Shown: piece by piece, positions 13,414 through 21,476 of the stretch
Layout: each line of letters begins with the position of its first letter
Numbering within the stretch: the stretch's first letter is position 1
NCBI GenBank assembly: GCA_037139195.1
Contig: JBAXGW010000054.1
Span: 1 to 31,385, forward strand
Origin: JBAXGW01 sp037139195
GTDB taxonomy: Bacteria; Bacteroidota; Bacteroidia; Bacteroidales; JAHJDW01
Length of the DNA stretch: 31,385 nucleotides
Reading direction: 5' to 3'
Position numbers and translations under genes: made by a program
The notes under the pieces: generated by a model
What the model saw: the letters and a program-made list of their open reading frames with translations, nothing else
The model's database searches: none
What the model was told of the DNA's origin: nothing

Positions 13414-15084
13414 ATGAAGTCAGATATAGAAATTGCTCAAGCAGCCAAACTCAGACCAATTAGAGAAATTGCAGCTAAATTAGGAATTAGTGAAGACGAT
13501 TTGGAATTGTATGGTAAATACAAAGCTAAAATTCCTTTGAATTTAATCGACGAAAATAAAATTAAAAAAAGCAAACTTATTTTAGTTACTGCCATGACGC
13601 CAACGCCTGCTGGTGAAGGAAAAACAACTGTTTCTATTGGCTTAACTGAAGGTTTGAATAAAATAGGCAAAAAAACTACCGTTGTATTACGTGAGCCTTC
13701 TTTAGGTCCAGTATTTGGAATTAAAGGCGGCGCTGCTGGTGGTGGTAATTCGCAAGTTGTACCAATGGAAGATATAAATCTTCATTTTACTGGCGATTTT
13801 TCTGCAGTTGAAAAAGCAAATAACTTGCTATCGGCTCTTATCGATAACAATTTGCAAAACAAACAATACAGCTTGAATATCGACCCACGAACTATTATGT
13901 GGAAACGCGTTATGGACTTAAACGACCGTTCTTTGCGCAAAACCGTTATTGGTCTTGGTGGTACTGGTGATGGTATTCCTCGCGAAACAGGTTTTAATAT
14001 TACTGCTGCATCTGAAATCATGGCTATTCTGTGCATGTCGAATAATATTAAAGAATTAAAAGAACGTTTAGGAAATATTTTTGTTGGCTTTACTTTTGAC
14101 AAAAAGCCTATTTTTGCTCGCGATTTGAAAGCCCAAGGTGCCATGGCAATTTTATTGAAAGATGCAATTAAACCTAATTTAGTTCAAACATTAGAAGGAA
14201 ATCCTGCAATTATTCATGCTGGACCATTTGCCAATATTGCTCAAGGAACAAATACAATTGTTGCAACCAAGATGGGTTTATCGCTTTCGGATTATGTAGT
14301 AACTGAAGCTGGTTTTGGTGCTGATTTAGGTGCTGAAAAATTTATTGATATTAAGTGTGGTTATAGTGGATTAGATGTTAGTGCAATTGTATTAGTTGTT
14401 ACTGTTAGAGCTCTTCGTTATCATGGTGGCGCTAAAACGGAAGAGTTTGGTACACCTAGTGTTGAGAAGGTGATTAAAGGCATGGCTAATATTGAAAAAC
14501 ATATTGAAAATATTAAGAAATTTGGAGTAACGCCTGTTGTTGCATTAAATATGAGAGTAGGCGATAGCCCAGAAGAAATAAAAGCAATAAAGGAATTGTG
14601 TGCAAAACATAATGTAAATGCGGTTGAATCAAATGGTTGGGCACTTGGTGGCGACGGAACAACAGAGCTTGCTGCTGAAGTTATTAAGAGTATTGAATCC
14701 AATCAAAATAAAATGAAAGCGCTTTATGATTGGAATTTGCCAGTAAAAACAAAAATTGAAACCATTGCAAAAGAAATATACGGAGCTGATGGCGTTGAAT
14801 ATTCTCCTAAAGCCGAAAGTGATTTGAAATTGATTCAAAAACTTGGGTTAGAAAATCTTCCAATTTGCATGGCGAAAACTCAAAAATCATTGTCGGATAA
14901 CGAAAAACTAATTGGACGACCAACAGGTTTTACCGTTTCTATTCGTGAATTTGAAATTGCAGCGGGTGCTGGATTTATTATTCCAATTTTAGGAGCAATG
15001 ATGCGTATGCCGGGTTTGCCCGCAATTCCAGCGTCAGAAGGAATGGATATTGATGATAATGGTGTTATTAGTGGACTTTCATAA
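13414..15084 (+). CDS. fhs: formate-tetrahydrofolate ligase
   Basis: Protein of 556 residues, the standard length. It joins formate to tetrahydrofolate with ATP, giving 10-formyl-THF, the entry of formate into one-carbon metabolism and the methyl branch of acetogenesis. The P-loop is T-P-T-P-A-G-E-G-K-T-T (62-72). Downstream family blocks include R-E-P-S-L-G-P-V-F-G-I-K-G-G-A-A, the G-P-F-A-N-I-A-Q-G segment and C-terminal P-G-L-P-A-I-P-A-S-E. I chose the ATG at 13414; an in-frame TTG at 13354 would lie upstream of the predicted promoter and add a non-homologous leader. The gene is monocistronic, with a Rex-like operator upstream and a terminator downstream. With a reversible hydrogenase nearby under a similar operator, a shared redox control is plausible. 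No other Wood-Ljungdahl gene is in the window. Confidence 0.97.
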   Translation: MKSDIEIAQAAKLRPIREIAAKLGISEDDLELYGKYKAKIPLNLIDENKIKKSKLILVTAMTPTPAGEGKTTVSIGLTEGLNKIGKKTTVVLREPSLGPVFGIKGGAAGGGNSQVVPMEDINLHFTGDFSAVEKANNLLSALIDNNLQNKQYSLNIDPRTIMWKRVMDLNDRSLRKTVIGLGGTGDGIPRETGFNITAASEIMAILCMSNNIKELKERLGNIFVGFTFDKKPIFARDLKAQGAMAILLKDAIKPNLVQTLEGNPAIIHAGPFANIAQGTNTIVATKMGLSLSDYVVTEAGFGADLGAEKFIDIKCGYSGLDVSAIVLVVTVRALRYHGGAKTEEFGTPSVEKVIKGMANIEKHIENIKKFGVTPVVALNMRVGDSPEEIKAIKELCAKHNVNAVESNGWALGGDGTTELAAEVIKSIESNQNKMKALYDWNLPVKTKIETIAKEIYGADGVEYSPKAESDLKLIQKLGLENLPICMAKTQKSLSDNEKLIGRPTGFTVSIREFEIAAGAGFIIPILGAMMRMPGLPAIPASEGMDIDDNGVISGLS

Positions 15085-15110
15085 ATATACAAAGTGATAT
15101 AATATGTATA

Positions 15111-15139
15111 AAGGCTGTCCATGGTGGGCAGCCTTTTGT
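15111..15139 (+). terminator. terminator of fhs
   Basis: AAGGCTGTCC (15111-15120) pairs with GGGCAGCCTT (15126-15135) with one G-T wobble and runs into TTTTG. It starts 26 bp after the fhs stop codon. Confidence 0.85.
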
Positions 15140-15155
15140 TTGTTATTTACAGTCG

Positions 15156-15189
15156 GTGTCAATCCGTTTGATCTGTGTTATCTGCGTTC
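15156..15189. repeat. dispersed intergenic repeat fragment (AATCCGTTTGATCTGTG)
   Basis: The segment GTGTCAATCCGTTTGATCTG and the 14 bases after it match a short sequence I recognise as widely scattered between genes in Bacteroidota. A single copy lies here, between the fhs terminator and the YbaB stop codon. Confidence 0.5.
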
Positions 15190-15193
15190 CATC

Positions 15194-15505
15194 TTAAAAC
15201 AATCCAGGAATATTTGGCATAATGCCTTTTGCCATGCTTGCCATTTCTGCTTCGTTTATTTTTTCAGCGTTTTCAATTGCTTTGTTTACAGCAACTACTA
15301 ATAAATCTTCTAATCCTTCTTTGCCGTAGTCGTTAATTATAGATTCGTCAATGCTTATTTGCTTGATTTTTTTGTTGCCAGTGGCGGTAACTTTAATTTT
15401 TCCATTTTCAGTCACAGCATCAACATAAACATTGTCTAAACGCTTTTTTGCTTCTTCCATTTGTTTTTGGGCTTCTTTAAGTTTGCCCATCATATCTCCA
15501 AACAT
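15194..15505 (-). CDS. YbaB/EbfC nucleoid-associated protein
   Basis: Protein of 103 residues, the usual size for the YbaB/EbfC family of dimeric DNA-binding nucleoid proteins. It begins M-F-G-D-M-M-G-K-L-K-E-A-Q-K-Q-M, the amphipathic first helix typical of the family. It then has the strand pattern I-K-V-T-A-T-G-N-K-K-I-K-Q-I-S-I-D-E and the helix L-L-V-V-A-V-N-K-A-I-E-N-A, ending M-P-N-I-P-G-L-F. In many bacteria ybaB follows dnaX and precedes recR; neither is here. It is a single gene with a TAAGTTTG -7 box 28 bp upstream. It converges on fhs. Confidence 0.93.
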   Translation of the reverse strand: MFGDMMGKLKEAQKQMEEAKKRLDNVYVDAVTENGKIKVTATGNKKIKQISIDESIINDYGKEGLEDLLVVAVNKAIENAEKINEAEMASMAKGIMPNIPGLF

Positions 15506-15532
15506 ATTTATCTAGTTTTAATTTTAATTGTG

Positions 15533-15540
15533 CAAACTTA
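15533..15540 (-). promoter_or_regulatory. -7 element of ybaB (TAAGTTTG)
   Basis: On the minus strand, TAAGTTTG fits TAnnTTTG, 28 bp before the ATG at 15505. Confidence 0.5.
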
Positions 15541-15631
15541 CTTATAAAATGATTTCAAGGCAAATCGATTTTTTAATTTTTTTTTAAGGTATTGTTTTTG
15601 TAAAATTTACAAATTTATAAAATAATAATAC

Positions 15632-15639
15632 TATTTTTG
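15632..15639 (+). promoter_or_regulatory. -7 element of the tldD-like gene (TATTTTTG)
   Basis: TATTTTTG fits TAnnTTTG and lies 49 bp before the ATG at 15688. No other promoter box is seen before the second tld-like gene, so the pair is probably one transcript. Confidence 0.5.
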
Positions 15640-15687
15640 TACCTTATTCGTTTTATTGTATTATATCCCAAAACTAAACTTTATACT

Positions 15688-17358
15688 ATGAAAAGAACAA
15701 TTTTGTTATTTATTCTGTCGGTTTGTATTTCGCTGCCGATGATTGCTCAAGACAAAGTGCTTGATGCATTGAGCGATGAAGTAAAACGAAATATGGATGC
15801 TTTGAAAAGTTCAGAAGTAGCTCCGTATTTTATTTCTTATCGTGTAAACGATATTCAGTCAATTACTATTAAGGCTTCTTTTGGTCAATTAGTAAGTAAT
15901 GAGGTTAAACGTGCTAGTAAAATGGCTGTTAGTGTTAGAGTTGGAAACTCTACAATTGATAATAGTCATCAAATTAAGGGAGAAGACTATGGTTGGTTCG
16001 ACTGGGATCAAGGGGTTGATGTTCCCTGCGATGGTTCAGTTGATGGAATTAAGCAATTAGCTTGGAAAGAAACAGAGTCGAAATATCGTAAAGCATGTGA
16101 TTTGTATTCTAAAGTAGTTGCTAATATGGCTGTTAAAGTTGAAGATGAGGATAAATCAGATGATTTTAGCAAAGAAACTCCAGTTTTATTTTATGAAGCA
16201 CCTTTAGCTGATTCTTATCGTCAGATTGATAATAAACTATGGGAAGAAAAACTAAAAAAATACTCAGCAATATTTTTAGAAAATAAAGACCTTCGACAAG
16301 GAGAAGCACTTTTAATGGTTAATATCGAACGTAAATATTTTGTATCAACCGAAGGTTCGAAAATAGCTGAAAATAGAATCACTTGTAGATTAATGCTAAA
16401 TGGAGAAACTATTGCAGAAGATGGAATGGTATTGCCTTTGTATGAAAGTTTTTTTGGATTTGAAACTAAAGACTTGCCATCTGATGAAGAAATTATTGCA
16501 TCTGCAAAGAATATGGTGAAATTATTTGGCGAACTTAAAAATGCACCAATTGTTGATTCATATACTGGACCAGCGTTGCTTGCTCCAGCATCAGCAGGTG
16601 TTTTTTTTCATGAAATATTCGGACATAGAATAGAAGCTCAACGCATGAAAAATGAAGATGATGCTCAAACATTTAAGAAAAAAGTAGAAGAAAAAGTTAT
16701 TCAAGAAGATTTGTCAATTATTTTCGACCCAACTATTACTAAATTAGGTAAATATATGTTGAATGGTTCGTATAAGTATGATGACCAAGGGGTTAAATCT
16801 GAAAAAGTTACTATCATAGAAAAAGGAATTTTAAAAGATTTTTTGGTTTCTCGTACTCCAATTAAAGGGTTTCCAAAATCAAATGGACACGGTAGAGCTC
16901 AGGCAGGAATGCAAGCGGTTTCTCGTCAATCAAATCTTATTGTAACAACAGCTAAGCCATATACAAGTAAGCAAATGCGACAGTTACTAATAGATGAAGC
17001 AAAAAAGCAAAATAAAGAATATGGTTATTTGTTTGTTAGCACAGTTGGAGGTTTTACCACAACTGGAAGGTATATGCCAAATGCATTTAACGTAACACCT
17101 ACAGTTGTTTATAGAGTATATGTTGATGGACGTCCAGATCAATTGGTTAGAGGTGTTGATTTAATTGGTACTCCGCTTTCTATTTTCTCAAATATTGAAG
17201 CTGCTGGCGATACTCCCGGCGTTTTTACTGGAACTTGTGGTGCTGAATCAGGAGGCGTTCCAACTTCAACAATTTGCCCTGAAATTTTCGTAAAACAAAT
17301 TGAAACACAAAGAAAATCAAAGGAACAAAATAAACCAGCAATTCTTTCGAGACCATAA
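15688..17358 (+). CDS. exported TldD-like metalloprotease (HExxxH present)
   Basis: Protein of 556 residues in the TldD/PmbA family. I chose the ATG at 15688, which begins a clean signal peptide (MKRTILLFILSVCISLPMIAQ); an in-frame TTG at 15637 lies in the promoter. The zinc motif H308-E-I-F-G-H313 is intact in G-V-F-F-H-E-I-F-G-H-R-I-E-A. The C-terminal family block G-T-C517-G-A-E-S-G-G holds a cysteine that may be the third metal ligand. The known E. coli TldD is cytoplasmic and works with TldE to degrade unfolded peptides, mature microcin B17 and remove CcdA; this copy has a Sec signal, so it should act in the periplasm or at the surface. It is followed 63 bp later by a paralogue lacking the metal motif, with which it probably forms a heterodimer. 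Confidence 0.9.
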   Translation: MKRTILLFILSVCISLPMIAQDKVLDALSDEVKRNMDALKSSEVAPYFISYRVNDIQSITIKASFGQLVSNEVKRASKMAVSVRVGNSTIDNSHQIKGEDYGWFDWDQGVDVPCDGSVDGIKQLAWKETESKYRKACDLYSKVVANMAVKVEDEDKSDDFSKETPVLFYEAPLADSYRQIDNKLWEEKLKKYSAIFLENKDLRQGEALLMVNIERKYFVSTEGSKIAENRITCRLMLNGETIAEDGMVLPLYESFFGFETKDLPSDEEIIASAKNMVKLFGELKNAPIVDSYTGPALLAPASAGVFFHEIFGHRIEAQRMKNEDDAQTFKKKVEEKVIQEDLSIIFDPTITKLGKYMLNGSYKYDDQGVKSEKVTIIEKGILKDFLVSRTPIKGFPKSNGHGRAQAGMQAVSRQSNLIVTTAKPYTSKQMRQLLIDEAKKQNKEYGYLFVSTVGGFTTTGRYMPNAFNVTPTVVYRVYVDGRPDQLVRGVDLIGTPLSIFSNIEAAGDTPGVFTGTCGAESGGVPTSTICPEIFVKQIETQRKSKEQNKPAILSRP

Positions 17359-17421
17359 AATTTCAAATATAATTTCAAGGTGTTGAGTCGAAAAAAAAAT
17401 TATAACTAAAAAAATAACAAA

Positions 17422-19254
17422 ATGAAAATATATATTAAACCCACAATATTTGTTACTCTGTTAATTTGTTTCAGTCCTTTGATTAAATCGCAGGATATAA
17501 ATAAAGTTATTATGAGCGCCATGCAAAAAGAAATTAAAAGAAGCATGGATAGTCTTCAAATAGATAAAATGGCAAAACCATCGTTTTTAAGTTACGGAAT
17601 TCTGGATGCAGACTTTGTTACAGTTAATGCGATATTAGGAGGAATCACAGAATCAAAAGTTATCAATGAAAGATTTTATATGAACCGACTTTTAGTAAGT
17701 TCTGACAATAAAACTAATGAAAACTATTTGGATGAAAACATGATTTGGAGCTGGGATGATACTGATTATTCTGTTGTTAAAGGCTCAGACGAAAATGCTA
17801 TTAGGCGTTGTTTGTGGCTTTCGACTGATAAAAAATACAAATCGGCAATCACAACATTAGAAGCAAAAATTTCAGCAATTAATCAACAAAACTTAAGTGC
17901 GGAAGAAAAGCAATTACCCGATTTTTGCAAAGTGTCTCCAGTTATTAAAAAATTTCCGTCTCCAGTTAATAATATTAATAAAGTAGCACTTGAAACTATG
18001 GTGAAAGAGGCTTCCTTAGTATTTAAGAAATATCCTAAAATTCAAGTTTCTGAAGCTAGTTTATCTGCAATATCAGGAACTATGTATTTTGCTAATAGCG
18101 AAGGGACAAGTGTTAGATTTCCAGTTGAAGTTGTTGCATTTAGAATTACTGCAAGAACTCAAGCACAGGGAGGTGAACCTTTAGTTGATCATGTTTTATT
18201 GTATTTTCCAAAAATATCAGATTTGCCAAGCTCTGCAAATATTAATGCTGAAGTAGAAAAAATGGCTAAAACGCTTTCACAACTTGTTGATGCTCCTATT
18301 ATTAATGAGCCTTATAGTGGTCCAGTTTTGTTTGAAGACGAAGCAGCTGCAGAAGCTATAGTTCAGAAGTTTTTCTCAGATAAAACAGGTCTTTTTACTG
18401 TTCGCAAACCAATCATTGCTAGCCCCGAAATTGCAAGTATGGCGGCTGATAAATTGAAAGAAAATAGTTTAGAGGCAATGATGAACAAAAAGGTTATTTC
18501 AAGAGATTTTTCTATTACAGCAATTCCATTTCAAAAAGAGTATGATAAAATTAAATTAATTGGGTCCTTTGAAATTGACGCAGAGGGTGTTGTGCCAAGT
18601 CAATCAATCTCAATTATTGAAAACGGAGTTTTGAAAACCTTGTTTTCTGATAGAAATCCTTCATTGAAAGTACAAACAACAAACGGTCATAGTCGTCCAT
18701 ATTTTAATTACAATGGTATTGGTTCGTCTACAGGTGTTGGGGTTGCACAGTTTATAAACAATAATCCATTAACTAGCTTTACAAAAGATGAATTAAAAGC
18801 AAAACTAATAGCAGCAGCTAAGGAAGAAGATTTAGAGTACGCATATATTGTTAGAAAAGTAGTTTCGGAAGCAGCAAATCTAAATGAAGAAGGAGGGGTA
18901 ACTTTCTTTGGTTCAGAAAAGAAAAAACCAGAATTAACTAAAGTAATTCAGATATATAGAGTTAAAGTATCTGATGGAAGCGAAGTGTTAATTAGAAATG
19001 CAGAAGTTCAGGGATTAAATATCAAAGCATTTAAACATGTTATAGGAACGTCAAAATATCTTCAAGCATACAACACATTATTAACTCCCGTTAAACAGTC
19101 TGTTTGGAATACAAACCAAATGATAACCGGATATGCCGCAAGTTTTATTGTGCCTCAAGGGATTTTATTCTCAGAATTAGAAGTTGTTTTGGAAAAACAA
19201 AATATGATTAAAAGAAATCCAATTGTTACTAATCCAGTTGCTGTAAGTAAATAA
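17422..19254 (+). CDS. exported TldE/PmbA-like partner lacking HExxxH
   Basis: Protein of 610 residues, paralogous to the preceding gene. The two share the N-terminal layout (signal peptide ending K-S-Q-D, then K-E-I-K-R-S-M-D-S-L), a central Y-S-G-P-V-L block and a C-terminal N-G-H-S-R-P block like N-G-H-G-R-A. Where the first protein has HEIFGHRIEAQRM, this one reads A-E-A-I-V-Q-K-F-F-S-D-K, so no zinc site remains. The same division is known for E. coli TldD (active) and TldE (inactive scaffold). A C-terminal extension of roughly 50 residues ends in a hydrophobic I-V-P-Q-G-I-L-F segment followed by a basic tail. It is probably co-transcribed with the upstream gene and ends at a terminator at 19275. 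Confidence 0.87.
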   Translation: MKIYIKPTIFVTLLICFSPLIKSQDINKVIMSAMQKEIKRSMDSLQIDKMAKPSFLSYGILDADFVTVNAILGGITESKVINERFYMNRLLVSSDNKTNENYLDENMIWSWDDTDYSVVKGSDENAIRRCLWLSTDKKYKSAITTLEAKISAINQQNLSAEEKQLPDFCKVSPVIKKFPSPVNNINKVALETMVKEASLVFKKYPKIQVSEASLSAISGTMYFANSEGTSVRFPVEVVAFRITARTQAQGGEPLVDHVLLYFPKISDLPSSANINAEVEKMAKTLSQLVDAPIINEPYSGPVLFEDEAAAEAIVQKFFSDKTGLFTVRKPIIASPEIASMAADKLKENSLEAMMNKKVISRDFSITAIPFQKEYDKIKLIGSFEIDAEGVVPSQSISIIENGVLKTLFSDRNPSLKVQTTNGHSRPYFNYNGIGSSTGVGVAQFINNNPLTSFTKDELKAKLIAAAKEEDLEYAYIVRKVVSEAANLNEEGGVTFFGSEKKKPELTKVIQIYRVKVSDGSEVLIRNAEVQGLNIKAFKHVIGTSKYLQAYNTLLTPVKQSVWNTNQMITGYAASFIVPQGILFSELEVVLEKQNMIKRNPIVTNPVAVSK

Positions 19255-19274
19255 GTTTTTTATCCTTTTGAGAA

Positions 19275-19311
19275 AATGGCTGTTTATTAAAGATAGACAG
19301 CCATTCTTTTT
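19275..19311 (+). terminator. terminator of the tld-like pair
   Basis: AATGGCTGT (19275-19283) pairs perfectly with ACAGCCATT (19297-19305), followed by CTTTTT. Confidence 0.87.
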
Positions 19312-19351
19312 ATAGAAAAACTGCAATATGAATGCAAACTTCTTTTCTGGG

Positions 19352-19384
19352 TTTGATTTTGCACTCATCTTTTTATTATTTTTG
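19352..19384 (+). promoter_or_regulatory. Bacteroidota promoter (TTTG ... TATTTTTG)
   Basis: A -33 TTTG (19352-19355) and a -7 TATTTTTG (19377-19384) are separated by 21 bp. The implied start is only about 12 bases before the ATG at 19403, which argues against the longer reading from 19328. Confidence 0.65.
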
Positions 19385-19402
19385 CAAAAAAAAAAAACAA
19401 AC

Positions 19403-20122
19403 ATGGGAAAATACGGAAAATGGCTAGGTGGAGGTTTAGGATTTGCTTTTGGTGGTCCAATTGGTGCAATAATTGGTTTTGCGATAGGCGGAATTTTTGA
19501 TTCTGCAAAAGTTGACATCAATGATATATCGCCTAGAAGTCGCCAGAATGATTTTGGTGTTAGCATGTTGATATTGTCTGCTGCTGTAGTGAAAGTAGAT
19601 GGAAAAATGTTTAAATCGGAGCTTAACTATATTCGAGATTTTTATACACGCCAATTTGGTAGCGAAGCAACGCAAGAATATATTGCATTATTGAAAGATA
19701 TTTTAGAAAAAGAGATTCCAGTTCAAGATGTGTGTTATCAAATTCAACATGGAATAGATTATTCTGCTCGTTTGCTTTTATTGCAATATTTGTTTGGCGT
19801 TTCTAATGCTGATGGTGCTATTAATCAAAAGGAAATTGCTTTAATTCAGATGATTGCTAGCTATCTAGGTATTTCGCAAAATGATTATGAATCCATTCAG
19901 TCGATGTTTATTAAATCTTATGATAATCCGTATAAAATACTCGAAATTGCTGAATCTGCTAGCGATGATGAAGTTAAAAAGGCTTATCGTCAAATGGCTT
20001 TGAAATATCACCCCGATAAGGTAATTGACTTGGGCGAAGAGCATCAAAATGCAGCCAAAGAAAAATTCCAAAAGGTACAAGATGCCTACGAAAGAATAAA
20101 GAAACAACGAAATATTAATTGA
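19403..20122 (+). CDS. TerB-DnaJ domain protein (DjlA-like)
   Basis: Protein of 239 residues from the ATG at 19403; an ATG at 19328 lies upstream of the promoter boxes and is rejected. Residues 8-32 form a Gly-rich hydrophobic segment (G-G-G-L-G-F-A-F-G-G-P-I-G-A-I-I-G) that could insert in or touch the membrane. Residues about 50-165 form a helical TerB-like domain, with acidic patches such as K-V-D-G-K-M and N-A-D-G-A-I. A C-terminal J domain (from residue 174) carries the Hsp70-stimulating H203-P-D motif between helices II and III. The order membrane segment, TerB, J domain is that of DjlA, a DnaK co-chaperone at the inner membrane. It is a single gene with no terminator visible before the convergent M20 gene 27 bp away. 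Confidence 0.9.
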   Translation: MGKYGKWLGGGLGFAFGGPIGAIIGFAIGGIFDSAKVDINDISPRSRQNDFGVSMLILSAAVVKVDGKMFKSELNYIRDFYTRQFGSEATQEYIALLKDILEKEIPVQDVCYQIQHGIDYSARLLLLQYLFGVSNADGAINQKEIALIQMIASYLGISQNDYESIQSMFIKSYDNPYKILEIAESASDDEVKKAYRQMALKYHPDKVIDLGEEHQNAAKEKFQKVQDAYERIKKQRNIN

Positions 20123-20149
20123 TTCACTAATCTTCAAATTAATTAATTC

Positions 20150-21295
20150 TCAAATTAAATCATTTTCAAATTGAAAAATAATTCTTTCAATCAATTTTTC
20201 TGTAGGTTCAATAATATCATCTGGGAAATCGTAATTGTTGTTATGTAGCTGTGGGTGATTAATGCCAGCTCCAACACCAAACATAGCTGAAGGACAAATA
20301 TTTGCAAAATGGCCAAAGTCTTCACTCCATCTAAATGATTCGCTTAATTCTATTGTTTTTAAATTAGTTTCAATAGCTGATTTTCTAATTAAACTTATCA
20401 ATTCATGGTCGTTTACTGTTGCTGGAAATTCTTCCGTATATGAAATTTCAAAAGTGATATTGTTTTTTAAACAGATATCCTTAACAATTGTTTCAGCTTG
20501 AGTAGTCAGATTGGTCATATCTTCATTTGAAAAAGCCCTGAGAGTACACATCAAAGCGGCATTTTCCGGGGCAGTGCCAAATGCAATTTCTCCAAGTTTA
20601 GCGTGAATAATGGTTAGTAGTACAAAACTGTCGAATAATTTTGATTTTGCTGGTAGATGGTTTAAGTTTAGTATTAGTTCTGCTAATGTAATGTCAGGAT
20701 TTATACCGTTTTCTGGGTATGCAGCATGAGAAGAAAAACCTTTTAAATTAATAATCATTCCTTTTGAAGCGGCAGCAAAAGAATTCTCCTTCAATAAAAT
20801 AGCTCCCTTTTCAAAAGAAGGAATATTGTGAAATGATATTGCTAAATTTGGTTTTAATTCAGAAAATTGTGGATCTGAAATTACTTTTAAAGCTCCTTCG
20901 CCAATTTCTTCTGCTGCTTGAAACAGTAAAATTACTTTTCCTTTTTTTATTGGGTTTTCAGAAAGAAAATTTGCAATGCCCAAAAGTATAGCAGTGTGCC
21001 CATCGTGTCCGCAAAGGTGCGCCACGTTTTCTTTGGTTGATTTATATGAAAAGCTATTGGTTTCTTGAATAGGTAGGGCGTCCATATCAGCCCTAAATAA
21101 TAAGGTTTTTCCTTGAGAGCCAGAATCAAATATTGCAGCAATTCCGTAGCCTCCAATTTTTGAAATGATTTTTGACGGCTTGGTGTCCTTTAAAAAATCA
21201 ATAATTCTTATGTTTGTTTCTATTTCAAATTTTGAGAGTTCAGGGTATTGATGAAGTTGTTGGCGGAAGCTTATAATCTCTGAATTAGTTTTCAT
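20150..21295 (-). CDS. M20 family metal-dependent amidohydrolase
   Basis: Protein of 381 residues without signal peptide, from the M20D group (hippurate, IAA-amino acid or N-acyl-amino acid hydrolases, and N-acetyldiaminopimelate deacetylase). It cleaves an acyl-amino acid amide bond with a two-metal centre. Metal and catalytic motifs are visible: C95-G-H97-D-G-H-T-A, A-A-E129-E130-I-G-E-G-A, and a distal G-I-N-H-P-Q-L-H near residue 350. The A-D70-M-D-A-L-P block also fits. The dimerisation domain lies between about 180 and 290. The substrate cannot be assigned; there is no lysine biosynthesis or amino acid transport gene adjacent. It has a TATTTTTG -7 box just upstream and converges with the TerB-DnaJ gene. 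Confidence 0.9.
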   Translation of the reverse strand: MKTNSEIISFRQQLHQYPELSKFEIETNIRIIDFLKDTKPSKIISKIGGYGIAAIFDSGSQGKTLLFRADMDALPIQETNSFSYKSTKENVAHLCGHDGHTAILLGIANFLSENPIKKGKVILLFQAAEEIGEGALKVISDPQFSELKPNLAISFHNIPSFEKGAILLKENSFAAASKGMIINLKGFSSHAAYPENGINPDITLAELILNLNHLPAKSKLFDSFVLLTIIHAKLGEIAFGTAPENAALMCTLRAFSNEDMTNLTTQAETIVKDICLKNNITFEISYTEEFPATVNDHELISLIRKSAIETNLKTIELSESFRWSEDFGHFANICPSAMFGVGAGINHPQLHNNNYDFPDDIIEPTEKLIERIIFQFENDLI

Positions 21296-21319
21296 TATTT
21301 TAATTTAAAAAGTATTTTG

Positions 21320-21327
21320 CAAAAATA
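21320..21327 (-). promoter_or_regulatory. -7 element of the M20 gene (TATTTTTG)
   Basis: On the minus strand, TATTTTTG fits TAnnTTTG, 25 bp before the ATG at 21295. Confidence 0.5.
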
Positions 21328-21476
21328 AGAAACACAGATTGAATTTTATGTTTTTTTTATAAAACAAGTGCTTGATTATTAAAATAATAAATATTTTTTA
21401 AATTAAATACATTAATTTTATGTACTATTTAATCTATTTCTGCGTTATATTAACCAATCCCCAAAAACACTAAACT

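Noticed and set aside
15104..15301. Short plus-strand frame after fhs
   Set aside because: It runs through the fhs terminator, a dispersed repeat and the antisense of ybaB; it has no protein character.
19328..19402. N-terminal extension of the TerB-DnaJ protein from an upstream ATG
   Set aside because: The -33 and -7 boxes lie inside this stretch and the ATG at 19403 begins the conserved Gly-rich segment.
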